From: Flectonema sp. DT1601
Taxonomy: Eukaryota > Euglenozoa > Diplonemea > Diplonemida > Diplonemidae
Direction: 5' to 3'
Assembly: GCA_964019425.1 (NCBI GenBank)
Contig: OZ025848.1
Span: 186,001-250,000 of the forward strand
Length of the DNA stretch: 64,000 nucleotides
Shown here piece by piece: positions 32,874 to 42,873 of the stretch. Numbering within the stretch: position 1 is the first letter of the stretch; the number at the start of each line of letters is the position of its first letter. The notes beneath the pieces were generated by a model. That model saw only the letters and a program-made list of their open reading frames with translations. It was not told where the DNA came from and ran no database searches. The translations under genes and the position numbers were made by a program.

Positions 32874-33555
32874 CTAATCCGATACATCAGTGCAGCTGTC
32901 ACTTCCCTCATCTGTTTCAGAGGTGCATGTTGAGGACGTCTCGGTAGTTTCAGAAGTGGCATCTGAAGAACTCCCGCCAGAGCTGTTAGTAAAACTGTCT
33001 TCGTCTTCGTCATCAGTTGTTGTTGAGCCTTCACTGTCAGTATCACTTGTGTGAGAGGTTACTGTAGAGTTGCTACCATCACACACTAAAGACAAGTCAT
33101 CCGGATACTGACGAAGTATCCTAAACGGTTCATCCCTACAATATGGACACCTCTTTAGCTGAGATGCCTCTGCCTCACACAACATATTCCGACAGCAAAC
33201 CGTACGCACTGCTCTCTTTAATTTATCAAGACATATTCCGCAAAGTAGGTCCTCATCTACCTCGGTAACAGCTGTTATTGAAGTCGTCCTGGAGAATAGT
33301 GTAGCTACAGGTTGTACATGGTTGACGAAAGGCAGGTTCTGTATGGAAAAACAAATAATAAAAATAATAATAAATAAAAACTTAAATTACACTGGCTGAC
33401 TTCTTATAACAAACGTAACTTGGTATTACCTGTTGATGAGTTCCTATTTTGAATGCCTTTTGGGAGGAAAATAGATCATTATGGAGTTTAACATTAGTTC
33501 TAGATACAGTGACTAAAGGTAATGTTAGTGTAGGTATACACTCTGCAATTGACAT
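32874..33555 (-). CDS. small RING-like protein with acidic Ser/Thr tail (2 exons)
   Basis: Exon 1 is 33430-33555 (42 codons) and exon 2 is 32874-33338, with a 91-nt intron (GTAATA...CATACAG, phase 0), giving 196 residues. A RING-like finger spans about residues 72-112: CGIC, VCCRNMLC, CPYC. It closely resembles the finger at the N-terminus of the adjacent kinesin, including DLxCGICL, KRAV, QLK/R-x-CPYCR. In both, the usual second member of a cysteine pair is an acidic residue (LCEAE here, LCEGD in the kinesin). The last 80 residues are very rich in S, T, D and E. RING fingers often recruit ubiquitin-conjugating enzymes, but the altered ligand makes activity uncertain. An acceptor-like CTCTTCAG ends at 33566, 11 nt before the ATG. 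Confidence 0.85.
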
Positions 33556-34549
33556 TTTGAATACCCTGAAGAGGAAAATAGCTCATAATGGAATCAAAGA
33601 ATAAAAAATTCTCTTTTTTTGAATTAGACATACATGGGGGGAGTAAACACTAAAAATAATTTTTTTTTTTTTTTTTTTCCTTTGTCTTTGTCATGGTTTT
33701 TGAGCAGGTTTTTTCTTCTTTTATTTCTATTTTTTTTTTTTTCTTTTACAGGATACGCACATCGAAGAAACTGACCGGCGCATCTCGGGAGGGAAGGGGC
33801 TCGGTAGTGCCTCGTCCCGAAGGACGAAGCACCCACAAGCAACCGGTTTGGTTTTTCTTCTTTTTATTTATTTTTTTTTTTTTTTTCACATAAAAAAAAA
33901 AAAAAAAAAATCAAAAAAAAAAAAAAAATAGTGTTATACAGAAAGACAATAAAACGAAATGTGGGAGAAGCAGCTTGCCGCATTAGAGAACGCCACGTGA
34001 CAGGAGGGGGAGGGTGAAGGCAACCAGCTGTTTTGAATACAGATAATACTAAGACAATTTATTTTTGTGATTCGTAAAAAATGACACAAAAAAAACGTGA
34101 GGTCTTACGCATTACATCGCAAATATCGATGAGTAATTAATAAGAAGCCAACTACCATCATCTCAGGCGTCAGAACAGTCCTATTCTGTTTTTTTTTTTT
34201 TTTTTCCAAAAGTTTTTTTTTTTTTTTTTTTTTTCTTTCCTCTAATAGCTGTCACTCAAAATGATTTATTCGAACAACTGGTACGACAAGTACGACAATT
34301 GAAAAGCCTGAAAAAGAAAGGTTAAACCACATAACCCTAACTGCAATCTACAAGTACACGACACTGGTCTGCAATAAATTTCTCAGCAGTAACAAGGTAA
34401 AAGAATGATATCAGTGAAAATAGTGTACTTTAAGCATTTTTTTAAAATTTATTCGTTATAAAAGAGACAAAAAAAGATTACCTGCATGTGAAGAGAAAAA
34501 AAAAAAAAAAAATGGGGAGAAGATGTGACGAAGATCTGTTGAAATGGGA

Positions 34550-34588
<39 letters not shown>

Positions 34589-34924
34589 GTGGAGAATTTT
34601 TTTTTTTTTTTTTTTCTTATTTACTACAACGTAACACTAAAAAGGTTTTCTTTTTTTTTTCTTTTTTTCTTTTTTTTTCTTTTTTTTTTTTTTCTTTCCT
34701 AGAGGTGCAGGTCAAGTCACTTAACCCACATGGTTGACCTGAAGTCTTTCAGTACAGCGCAAACACTCATGAAGATAGAATTGACATTTATCTCGCCCCG
34801 GAAGCAGAAAAGCAAATCCTCCAACGAGCCAGACACTAACAAAGAAAAGAATAACAAAAAGAAAACGACATAATCAGTACGTCATTTATCCTTACAGAGT
34901 TTCGTTATTTATAACTTTGGACGT
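33556..34924. other. 1.4-kb spacer with GC-rich hairpin island
   Basis: T-rich overall, but 33750-33845 is a GC-rich island with a strong hairpin (see separate entry). Long T runs occur at 34210-34235, 34555-34588 and 34599-34616. No protein gene recognised. Confidence 0.55.
33807..33832 (-). other. 11-bp hairpin with UUCG loop (minus strand), candidate structured RNA
   Basis: On the minus strand GTGCTTCGTCC pairs with GGACGAGGCAC across a TTCG loop, closed C-G, the very stable cUUCGg tetraloop form. All 11 positions pair, one of them U-G. On the plus strand that position is a C-A mismatch, so the minus-strand RNA is the better folder. It lies in a GC-rich island within a T-rich spacer. No family match recognised. 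Confidence 0.45.
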
Positions 34925-35833
34925 CTATTCGTCATCAGGGGTGTTCTCAGCACCTGACTCTCCATTATCTTTGCAGCAACAGCAGTAAATAATTAGAATC
35001 AAGATGACGATGAATACTACTCCTCCGATAGCAATTCCAGCAATCGCACCTCCAGAGAGAGAGTCGTCACTGCTTGGGTCAGCAGGAGTGACGTTCGAGA
35101 AACAGAATCCATCAGCAAGGGTAAGAGTTGCATCCGTACAAGAAATAGCCCTGCATGGCTCTGAGGTGACATCCTTAGTACCAAAGTAAGCCATGACAGC
35201 TCCGGCATTTGGACATAAACCAACAGATCCAGCAGCTGTGTTCAACGAAGAAAATGTAACTGGGTAAGCCAAACTACTATCAAACTTAAGAAATCTAAGT
35301 GCTGGGAACTGAGTGTCCTGAAGCAAAAGTCGTGCTCTCAAATTAGTCACTAAGTTAATAACTGCATCATTGAATAAATCAGTTGCTCTTAAATTCATCT
35401 GTATAAGTGTAAGAACACCGTGTTTATCGATACCACAGTAGTGATTTATGGTTGGTGTGATTGGGTTGACAGTGATGGCTGCTAACAAAGCGTTAACTTC
35501 GACCAAGAACTGAGCCTGGAAAGCATTTATTTGATCGCAGTTACCCTCCTCCCATATCATAGTCATATATGTTGATACGGCAGTTGCTGCTACGGCTGTG
35601 TCAGTTGATCGAAAGCACTGGTTGAATGTAGGCCCTGCTGCAACCGGAGTGTATGTTCCGAAATCAGTTGTTCCACACACACACAGTCCTCCAGTCGTAC
35701 ACGTCGACAACAGATCATTAGTCCCGTCAGTGTAAATCCTACAGTCAGCATCTGTCGTACAGGTTCTAACCTGTGACGCTGTGAACTGACCACTCGCCAG
35801 ACCCATCAAAGACGCAAATAAAACTGCCCTCAT
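34925..35833 (-). CDS. type I single-pass membrane protein, unknown
   Basis: A 302-residue protein. An N-terminal signal peptide (MRAVLFASLMGLASGQ) is followed by a Cys-rich segment (about 25-60; CTTDADC, CTTGGLCVCG), a largely helical lumenal or extracellular domain with further cysteines, one membrane segment near 268-287 (GAIAGIAIGGVVFIVILILI) and a short cytoplasmic tail CCCCKDNGESGAEN that is acidic at its end. The tail cysteines are likely palmitoylation sites. No known family. A surface protein is probable. An acceptor-like TTCTTCAG ends at 35853, 19 nt before the ATG. Confidence 0.85.
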   Translation of the reverse strand: MRAVLFASLMGLASGQFTASQVRTCTTDADCRIYTDGTNDLLSTCTTGGLCVCGTTDFGTYTPVAAGPTFNQCFRSTDTAVAATAVSTYMTMIWEEGNCDQINAFQAQFLVEVNALLAAITVNPITPTINHYCGIDKHGVLTLIQMNLRATDLFNDAVINLVTNLRARLLLQDTQFPALRFLKFDSSLAYPVTFSSLNTAAGSVGLCPNAGAVMAYFGTKDVTSEPCRAISCTDATLTLADGFCFSNVTPADPSSDDSLSGGAIAGIAIGGVVFIVILILIIYCCCCKDNGESGAENTPDDE

Positions 35834-36644
35834 CGTAATGGAGTGAGTGTGACTGAAGAATTAATAAAATAAACATAAAACGTAACCAAAACTGCTACTG
35901 AAGGTTATTTAAAAAAAACCGACACTCGTCAAAGGTGTTCCTGTTGAAGGGATTTTTTAAAAAAATAATTTAGCAATAGTATATAATAAGAACCGTCGAA
36001 TACGTAAGAATAAAAAAAAAAAAAAAAAAAAAAATCAAAGAAATAATCACAAGGGCTGAACGATCTCAGCAGCCGGTTATGTCCTCATTTGTTTTTTTTT
36101 TTTTTTTTTTTTTTTTTTTTGACATTACAAAAAAAAAAACACACAACAAAAAAAAGAAAAAAGAAGAAATACAAATTTTGTAGCCTTGTGCAATTGCGAC
36201 CTAATGGTTGAACAGAATCAAACAGACGGGGGGAAAAAAAGGGGTAAATTAATACTTTTTTTTTTTTTTTTCCTTGGAAGTGGAAAGGAAAACTAAAAGA
36301 ATAGGTCACGATTGCAAAATAAAATATCCGCTGAAGGCCACGTGAACATAGTTGAGCCCTTCTTGTTTTATGTTTCATGAGTAAACCACACAAAAAATTA
36401 AAAACCTAAAGAGACACTATCTGTTTTAAACCCTCATGGTAGGGAAGCAGGGAAACCCCTGAAAAGAAGGGAGGTAAACTGATAACAATACCACATAAAA
36501 GCAACTCGACCAAAATCTGGTTGCTACGTAAAAAGACCCCGAGGGACTAATTTAAACATACTTATCTATATTTGTATATGCACCGTATCGAAAAAGTTAA
36601 CTAATATAAAAAAAAAACAATTAGTAATTTATGATACATGTTGA

Positions 36645-36690
36645 CTTAAGGTAATGTTAGCATAGGTAAACACTCTGCAAAAATGTCGTA
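36645..36690. repeat. decayed match to RING-gene exon 1
   Basis: GGTAATGTTAGCATAGGTAA-ACACTCTGCAA closely follows the first exon of the small RING gene (33505-33555). It is a short fragment only and not open. Confidence 0.5.
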
Positions 36691-37455
36691 AAACATTGTT
36701 TCGTGTCGGGGGGGTAGGGGAGGGAGGAGGTAACAGAATAAGCAAGATACGAAAACAAGAAGAATATTATCATTGTGCAACACCAGGCAGTTGACTTCAC
36801 GGAATCTGTCAGCAAGAAGCATCTACGGTTGCAACGATGAATTTCTCAACCAGTAAAATCGTACGGAATTACCTAAAATAAAGGTAAGAATGAAAAACAA
36901 CAAAAAAAAAAAAGAAAAAAAAAGAGAAAAAAAAAAAAAAAAAAAAAAAAGAGATTATAAAAGAAGAACTGAATACGAAAAAAATAAAAAATACATTTCC
37001 ACCTGAGGACTACCACATATTTTTTTTTTTTTTAATTTTTTTTTTAAAACGCCCCACAATTCACAAGAATACTGAACTTACAATTCCAACAGACTTCGTG
37101 TGTTTTTCGCGTTTTTTTTTTTTTTTCGAATTTTCTTAGGACAACTGGGTGCGAATCCGAAGTCTATTTCCAACGCGGTAGGTAGGACGCCTTTCATGCC
37201 GTCAGTCGTCACACACTCCTCAGTCTATTACTCCTCAGTCTATCTACAAAAGACAATTAAAAAAAAATGGGTTTTGACGTGGTCCTCAGAGTTAATTTAA
37301 AAAATGAATAAAGGGAAGAAAGAAAACGTGTGTAGTAGGGTTCCCTTATTGTAATATATAAGTTCGTAAGTGTAAAATGCAAGTTTGATAGCCGACACTC
37401 TCCAGTAAGCCGTGAGACTTTCACTGAGCCGGAGGAAAAGAGACGCAAGACCTAT

Positions 37456-37494
<39 letters not shown>

Positions 37495-38150
37495 TTAATC
37501 GCAGACAGTATAACTGGCGCACAGGGAAAGAGTTAACATTTGACATAAATAAAACGGCTCTTTTAATCTGAATAGTTTCTTTTCCGACTTTTGTCGGTGT
37601 AAAAACAAAAAAAGAAGGAAATGAAAGAAAAAAAAACTCAACCAACTATGCTACTATGTTTATATTGCGGCTGTATAAAAAATAAAATAAATAAATAAAA
37701 CGGAAAACGAAAAAATTAAAAAAAAACGAACACACATCACATTTGATTAAGACGAAAAAAAAAAATGCAAACAGATAAATGTGCTAGCAGTTTTCAAAGA
37801 TGGTAAAGAAATAATCCTCGAGAAAAAAAAAAAATTAAAAAAAAAAAAAAAAATCGCAAAAATAATAGGTATCTGAAGTACTACTTTTTTCAACATAACA
37901 AAACGAGGTTTTAGTCACAAAAAATCTCGATTAGACAGGTTAGCACACTTAGTAAAAAAAAAAAAAAAAAAAAAAAAAACTCAAACATTAATTCCTACTA
38001 AAAAACGAATGATCGACCTGCCGTGAGACAAGACTAGTCGCTCAAAAGATCCAAAAACCCTAACTTTTAAGTGGAGGGGACATTCAGAAGAAATCAACTT
38101 CCGTCAACCTTTAGACTCTCACTTTATGAATAGAGATATTGCGAGTCTTG

Positions 38151-38720
38151 TGCTAGCTAACACATAAATAAATACTTGAAGGTCTAAACATTTAGAATAT
38201 GAACTTTTTATTATAAAAAATTACACTAAATTAAAAATTATAAAAAAAAAAAAACACAATTGTTCTGCTGTTCCATAATACACTTTTGCGGAATACGTAG
38301 TTTCAGTAGCCTTAATCTTATACTACTTGTCCCTCTTAGAGAGACTTTCATTCCAGTTTATTAATAAATCGGATTTATCAATTGGTCTATTTCAAAGGAA
38401 TTGATTTCTTAACGTCCATCGGGAGCTCGCCAGGACGAACTAACTAACACATAAATAAATACTTGAAGGTTTATTGAATACACATGATTACAAGTTCAAT
38501 CACACATGCTGACGAAACCACAACAAGCATCGGCTTAGTTAGTTAGTATAAAAAAAAAAAAGATTATTTTAAAAAAAAAGAAAGAAAAATAAGATAGCGG
38601 AAAAAAAAACACTAAATAAACTGTTCTACTGGTCCGTTTATCTCATGCTTTTGTCCCTCTTAATTAAGACTTTTTCTAGGGGGAACTTTCTAATTCCAAA
38701 AAAATAAATTTTTCCTTATA
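38151..38720. repeat. diverged direct duplication
   Basis: An exact 27-nt match (CTAACACATAAATAAATACTTGAAGGT) at 38157-38183 and 38444-38470. It is followed by weaker similarity, including a TTCT-x-CTG-x-TCC stretch and a TTGTCCCTCTTA...GAGACTTT-like stretch, in each half. A tandem duplication of about 290 bp is likely. Confidence 0.6.
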
Positions 38721-38840
38721 AATCAATTTTCCGTTTTTTTTTTTTTTTTTTTTTTTTTCCACACAAAAAAAAGAAGTTAACATTACATTATAATCACAAA
38801 ATGAATAATAATAAAAACAAAAGTTCTTCTAAACAAACAC

Positions 38841-38980
38841 ATGCCGACACCACTACTTGAAAACAACCGAAGCGTAATCAGAGAAAAACTCAACCCCAAA
38901 CCAGATAAATTAGCAGCACTATATCAACTACGACTATGGAGATACAGTCTGACGGAAGAAGGGAAAGAGAGTTGTTTTTT
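38841..38980 (+). pseudogene. possible coding fragment, unrecognised
   Basis: A plus-strand frame beginning MPTPLLENN with a protein-like middle (IREKLNPKPDKLAALYQLRL) runs into a T run. No family recognised. Opposite strand to all firm genes. Could be chance. Confidence 0.15.
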
Positions 38981-40638
38981 TTTTTTTGTTTTTTTGTTTT
39001 TCTTGGTTAGTATTAATGGTTGTTCAGTCAATCAAAAAAATTGTAAGACAACAAACAAATAATAATTGGGTTTAAATTTTTTTCATCGGACCACTCCCCT
39101 TACCCAGCCCTCTTCAGCGAAGACAGCAAGAGGGAGGCCTACTCATTCGTGTTTTATCCAATTAGTTTAAAAAAATAGAGAAAACTTTTAATTCCATCAA
39201 AGAACTTTCTGAAATCACCAACTCTCAACAAAAATAGTTTCTACCAATGATCAATCTGCCCTTTAACACTACAGTCACATGTTCATCAGTGGGCAGGATG
39301 AAAGGAAGAAACGGCATCGTGGGGATTCGAACCCGCGATCTCTGCGTCAAAAGTGAGATTTCGAAAAAATTGTGAAGGGGGAAAAAAAAAAATATATATT
39401 ATAGAAAAATAAATAAATAAGTAAATAATAGTTTTTCTTACATCTTAAAATATAAAATAAAATAACTTCGTACAAAAAAAATTCCCCACACACACGAATA
39501 AACGTTGGTAGGGGTGTTTGTTTTTTTTTTTTTTTTTTTTTTTTCCCTGGCATAGCAGTTTGCCACAAAATACCTCTTGACTTTAAACAGTCAACGTTTG
39601 TTTTTTGAAAACTGTTTCACGTTACCGTAAATATTGGCGTTAAAATTGTGTCAAGCATTCCCTTCAATTACATCATCTATCTGAAAAGAGCCATTTCACG
39701 ATGGCAATGCAGGGAGATGGGAAAAAAAAATAAAAGTTTTTTTTTTTTTTTTTTTTTCGTACCAACACAGATTGCTGTAGAATGGAAAAAAAAAGAAGAG
39801 GGGGGGAAAAAAATAATAAATAATATAATTTTCGCGCTACCGAACTAAAAAAGATGTGTTGTGGTTCTATAACAAAAAATAAAAATGTTTTTTTCGGAAT
39901 GATGAAAAAAAAACCTATTAATTTCAACTTTCCTTTTTTTTTTTTTCGTTATTTTCGAGTTTAAGAATCAATCACGCACGAAATGGTTTGCTTGAGTTAT
40001 TAAAAAAAAAAAAAAAAAAAATATTATTATTATTATTATTATTATTTTCACGTTACCGTGACTATTGCATAACGACATTCCTCACAGCCAATTCAATTTC
40101 TTTATTATTATTTTAAACATTACCTGATTGAGCAACTACTCTATGGAAACATACTAAGTTCCATCACGTGTGTAGCATGGAAGAATGTCCTCCCCTTTCT
40201 AACTTCCAGCCTCCGAGATGGGAATCGCTATAATATAAACATAGGTAGTGTATCAAAAATGAATTGGCTTTTATCTTCAACTATACAGAAAATAATAATA
40301 TAACTCTCTGTGATTTTTTGTTTGTGCACGAAACCAGAAAAAAAAAAGTATTACAAAATGGAATGTAACGTCAGTAATTTTAAAAAAAATGAAGTTTTGA
40401 AATCCAAAAAAAAAAAAAAAAAAAAAGAGTTGGAATAAGAATATTAAGAAAGAGAGAAAAAAAATAAAGAATCTCACTGCGAGGGCTGGAGACTCGTCTG
40501 GTAGGAAATGCTAAACTCGCTCAAACGATAAACTGGTTCGTACAGACTACCGAAGAGCCTATACCTTGAGCGGTATTCTGATATGTACAACAAGTTGAGC
40601 GCCTGCATAGTAATAACAAAATGGAAAATTGCAAGTGG

Positions 40639-40679
40639 CTTCAACAGGCTATGGTTGTGCTCATCACAGCCTGTTGAAG
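40639..40679. other. 12-bp inverted repeat
   Basis: CTTCAACAGGCT (40639-40650) and AGCCTGTTGAAG (40668-40679) are perfect complements around a 17-nt loop, in a spacer without coding sequence. Confidence 0.6.
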
Positions 40680-40763
40680 TAACTAGGATTTGAAGAGTGT
40701 TATTATGTACCCCCCCTACTGTAATTATCTCATCACACGTATGGTGTAGAGGTCAGTACGAAT

Positions 40764-40900
40764 GGGGGCAAGACTGTTTGATTAGGTTCATACGAATATA
40801 AATCTTTTGTATTACATCAGAGCTCAATAATAAAATTAAAAAAAGACTCATGACACAGTGACTAGAATGTTAATACAGGCTAACACTCTGTAATTGAAAG
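40764..40900. repeat. dispersed repeat R4, copy 1
   Basis: About 137 bp matching 47313-47449 with few changes, including GTTTGATTAGGTTCATACGAATATAAATC split by small differences. The last about 45 nt (GTGACTAGAATGTTAATACAGGCTAACACTCTG) resemble the start of the small RING gene's first exon. Confidence 0.85.
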
Positions 40901-41088
40901 GGAGCAAAAAAAGGAACAGTCTGAAGCACAAGTGAGGGCAGAGAGCCCACCCGTGAAAAGGTATACAATAAACAACGTGAAAAAAAAAAAAAAAAAAAAA
41001 AAAAAAGCAACAACGTTGCCTTTTGGAAAGAAAACTTTCAATGCAATGTTATCTTTACACGACAAGCATTAGATTGGTTTACTGTAGG

Positions 41089-41241
41089 ATGCCACTCCGT
41101 CTTAACTTTCAGAGTGAACAAAAACAAACGAAACGAGACAGACCCCAGCCCATCTTTAATGATGAAGCTACGGCAGTAGAAATTGCGAATCGAGTTATCG
41201 GACAGAAATTAGTATCCGACAACAGAATTTGGAAAGAATAA
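41089..41241 (+). pseudogene. possible coding fragment, unrecognised
   Basis: A plus-strand frame ending TAA contains a protein-like stretch (PQPIFNDEATAVEIANRVIG...). An acceptor-like TTAACTTTCAG lies upstream at about 41102-41112. No family recognised, and its strand is opposite to that of the firm genes. Confidence 0.2.
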
Positions 41242-41855
41242 TCTCCCTCACCTCAGTCTGAGGATCAATTACCCCAATTGGGTTAACAAAAACAAATCAA
41301 TCATACGCATCACTCTAATTCCATCGAAAAGTTTAATCTCATAAAAAAAAAGATGTTTTTTTGTATTGGTTGAGACCAGAGGGGTTTAGCAGTACATCCC
41401 AGAGCCAGTTGGAAACTTTGATTGACCAGCTGGATATGAAAATCGCAACAAAATATAAAAAAAAAAGCACACAGAAAACAGACCACTAGATAGACACCCC
41501 TTCCCCTTCAGAGAACACATTATCGAACATCAAACTAGCTTTATAATAATCACTCATTCATGATTTGAGAATATAATATAAAAAAAAAGTTTATTTAGCA
41601 TCAGCTATTAGTGAGTGATCATAAATAAAATAAATTGTTAGATTGGCAAGCCCTCTGAACTGACGATCGGGTAACCCGTACCAGTAGAGGATCTAATCAC
41701 AGAAATTTGGGTTTTTATAACTTTAACAGAAGGGATCAATTCCCAGCTGTCCATTTCGACCAGAGAATAACAAGAGGAGAGGGGGGAGGGTGTTAAGTAT
41801 ATTTTAAGAAAAAAAATTAATATCCGTATTGTATCGGAGTTTACTAAAATAAACG

Positions 41856-42010
41856 TCAGTAACTTGAAAACTGGCTAAAACGAATACAGGGTTCGGCCAA
41901 ACCTGGTCGGCGCAACGAAAAGAGACCAACAGGTAGCATCTACAGAATCTCATATGTGCTGTCGAATATGGGGATTCGGCGGGGGGTCCACGTACAACAG
42001 ATTACGTGTC
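41856..42010. repeat. dispersed repeat R5, copy 1
   Basis: Carries the R5 core GGGTTCGGCCAAACCTGG (41889-41906), preceded by ACTTGAAAACTGGCTAA and followed by ATGTGCTGTCGAATATGGGG. Related copies lie at 46.0, 46.8, 47.0 and 47.7 kb. Confidence 0.8.
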
Positions 42011-42261
42011 CCGTGCCCCGTAGCCCGTTACAGCTAAAGGGGAGGGGAGTGGACAAACACGACAAATGAAATAAGAAGGGGAAAAAAAAACTAGGCCGTT
42101 AACCCTAATTAGAGATGTACCATAAGAGTTATCATATCTTAGGCAACGTGAATAGCTATCCTAACAGAACTAAAAAAAGGAAGCTCAAATAAGACAGTCA
42201 GCTTTAGACCATTGTTACTCCAGACGTTTGTCTACTAATACAATACTGTTTGCAAAGAAAA

Positions 42262-42535
42262 AAGAGAGAGAGAAAGAGAAAGAGAAAGAGAAAGAGAAAG
42301 AGAAAGAGAAAGAGAAAGAGAAAGAGAAAGAGAAAGAGAAAGAGAAAGAGAAAGAGAAAGAGAAAGAGAAAGAGAAAGAGAAAGAGAAAGAGAAAGAGAA
42401 AGAGAAAGAGAAAGAGAAAGAGAAAGAGAAAGAGAAAGAGAAAGAGAAAGAGAAAGAGAAAGAGAAAGAGAAAGAGAAAGAGAAAGAGAAAGAGAAAGAG
42501 AAAGAGAAAGAGAAAGAGAAAGAGAAAGAGAGAAT
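42262..42535. repeat. GAGAAA hexanucleotide array
   Basis: About 270 bp of near-perfect GAGAAA units (about 44 copies). It is open in several frames on both strands (KEKE, RKRK, LFLF), but these are artefacts of the period-6 repeat. Confidence 0.95.
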
Positions 42536-42873
42536 AAAGGGCGGAAATCACATTGCTGGAAAGGTTTTGACCAAAACAAAAACAAAGCCAAAAAATAACA
42601 CTTCTCTTAAAGAGAACGAATAAGAAATAAAAAAAGAGAAAAAAAAAAGATATATGGAAAGAGATATAGCAACAATATGAGTAACAGCATGGGGCTTGAG
42701 AAAACAACTTTTAAAAGAAATTATGAGGGAAAAATAGAGAACTGAGATCTGCATCCCAAATGAAAAATTTTGCTTTTGTTCTTACATTCAACTGGACAAA
42801 ACAGCTGAAACTTAACAAAGGAAACCACATGTATGTTCCTTACTTCACATTAAAAGAAATAAAAACTCCAAAA

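Larger units (their letters stand above)
35834..42873. other. 7-kb repeat-rich spacer
   Basis: No firm gene. It holds many A/T homopolymers (for example about 35 A at 37457-37491), a duplicated segment at 38.15-38.7 kb, a hairpin at 40639-40679, repeat R4 copy 1 (40764-40900), repeat R5 copy 1 (about 41856-42010), the GAGAAA array (42262-42535), a degenerate tRNA T-arm-like site at 39323-39333, and two short protein-like plus-strand frames (38841-38980, 41089-41241). Confidence 0.55.

Noticed and set aside
33740-33845. Plus-strand exon after TTTTCTTTTACAG
   Set aside because: The acceptor-like site is good, but the frame runs into a T run, no partner exon was found and the strand is opposite to all genes. 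The hairpin explains the island better.
39313-39400. tRNA gene on the minus strand
   Set aside because: The T-loop is perfect, but two of five T-stem pairs fail, the anticodon arm does not fold and no 5' acceptor half (GGCATCG) exists upstream.
42204-42707. Long overlapping frames on both strands (KEKE, RKRK, LFLF)
   Set aside because: A period-6 simple repeat keeps several frames open by construction.
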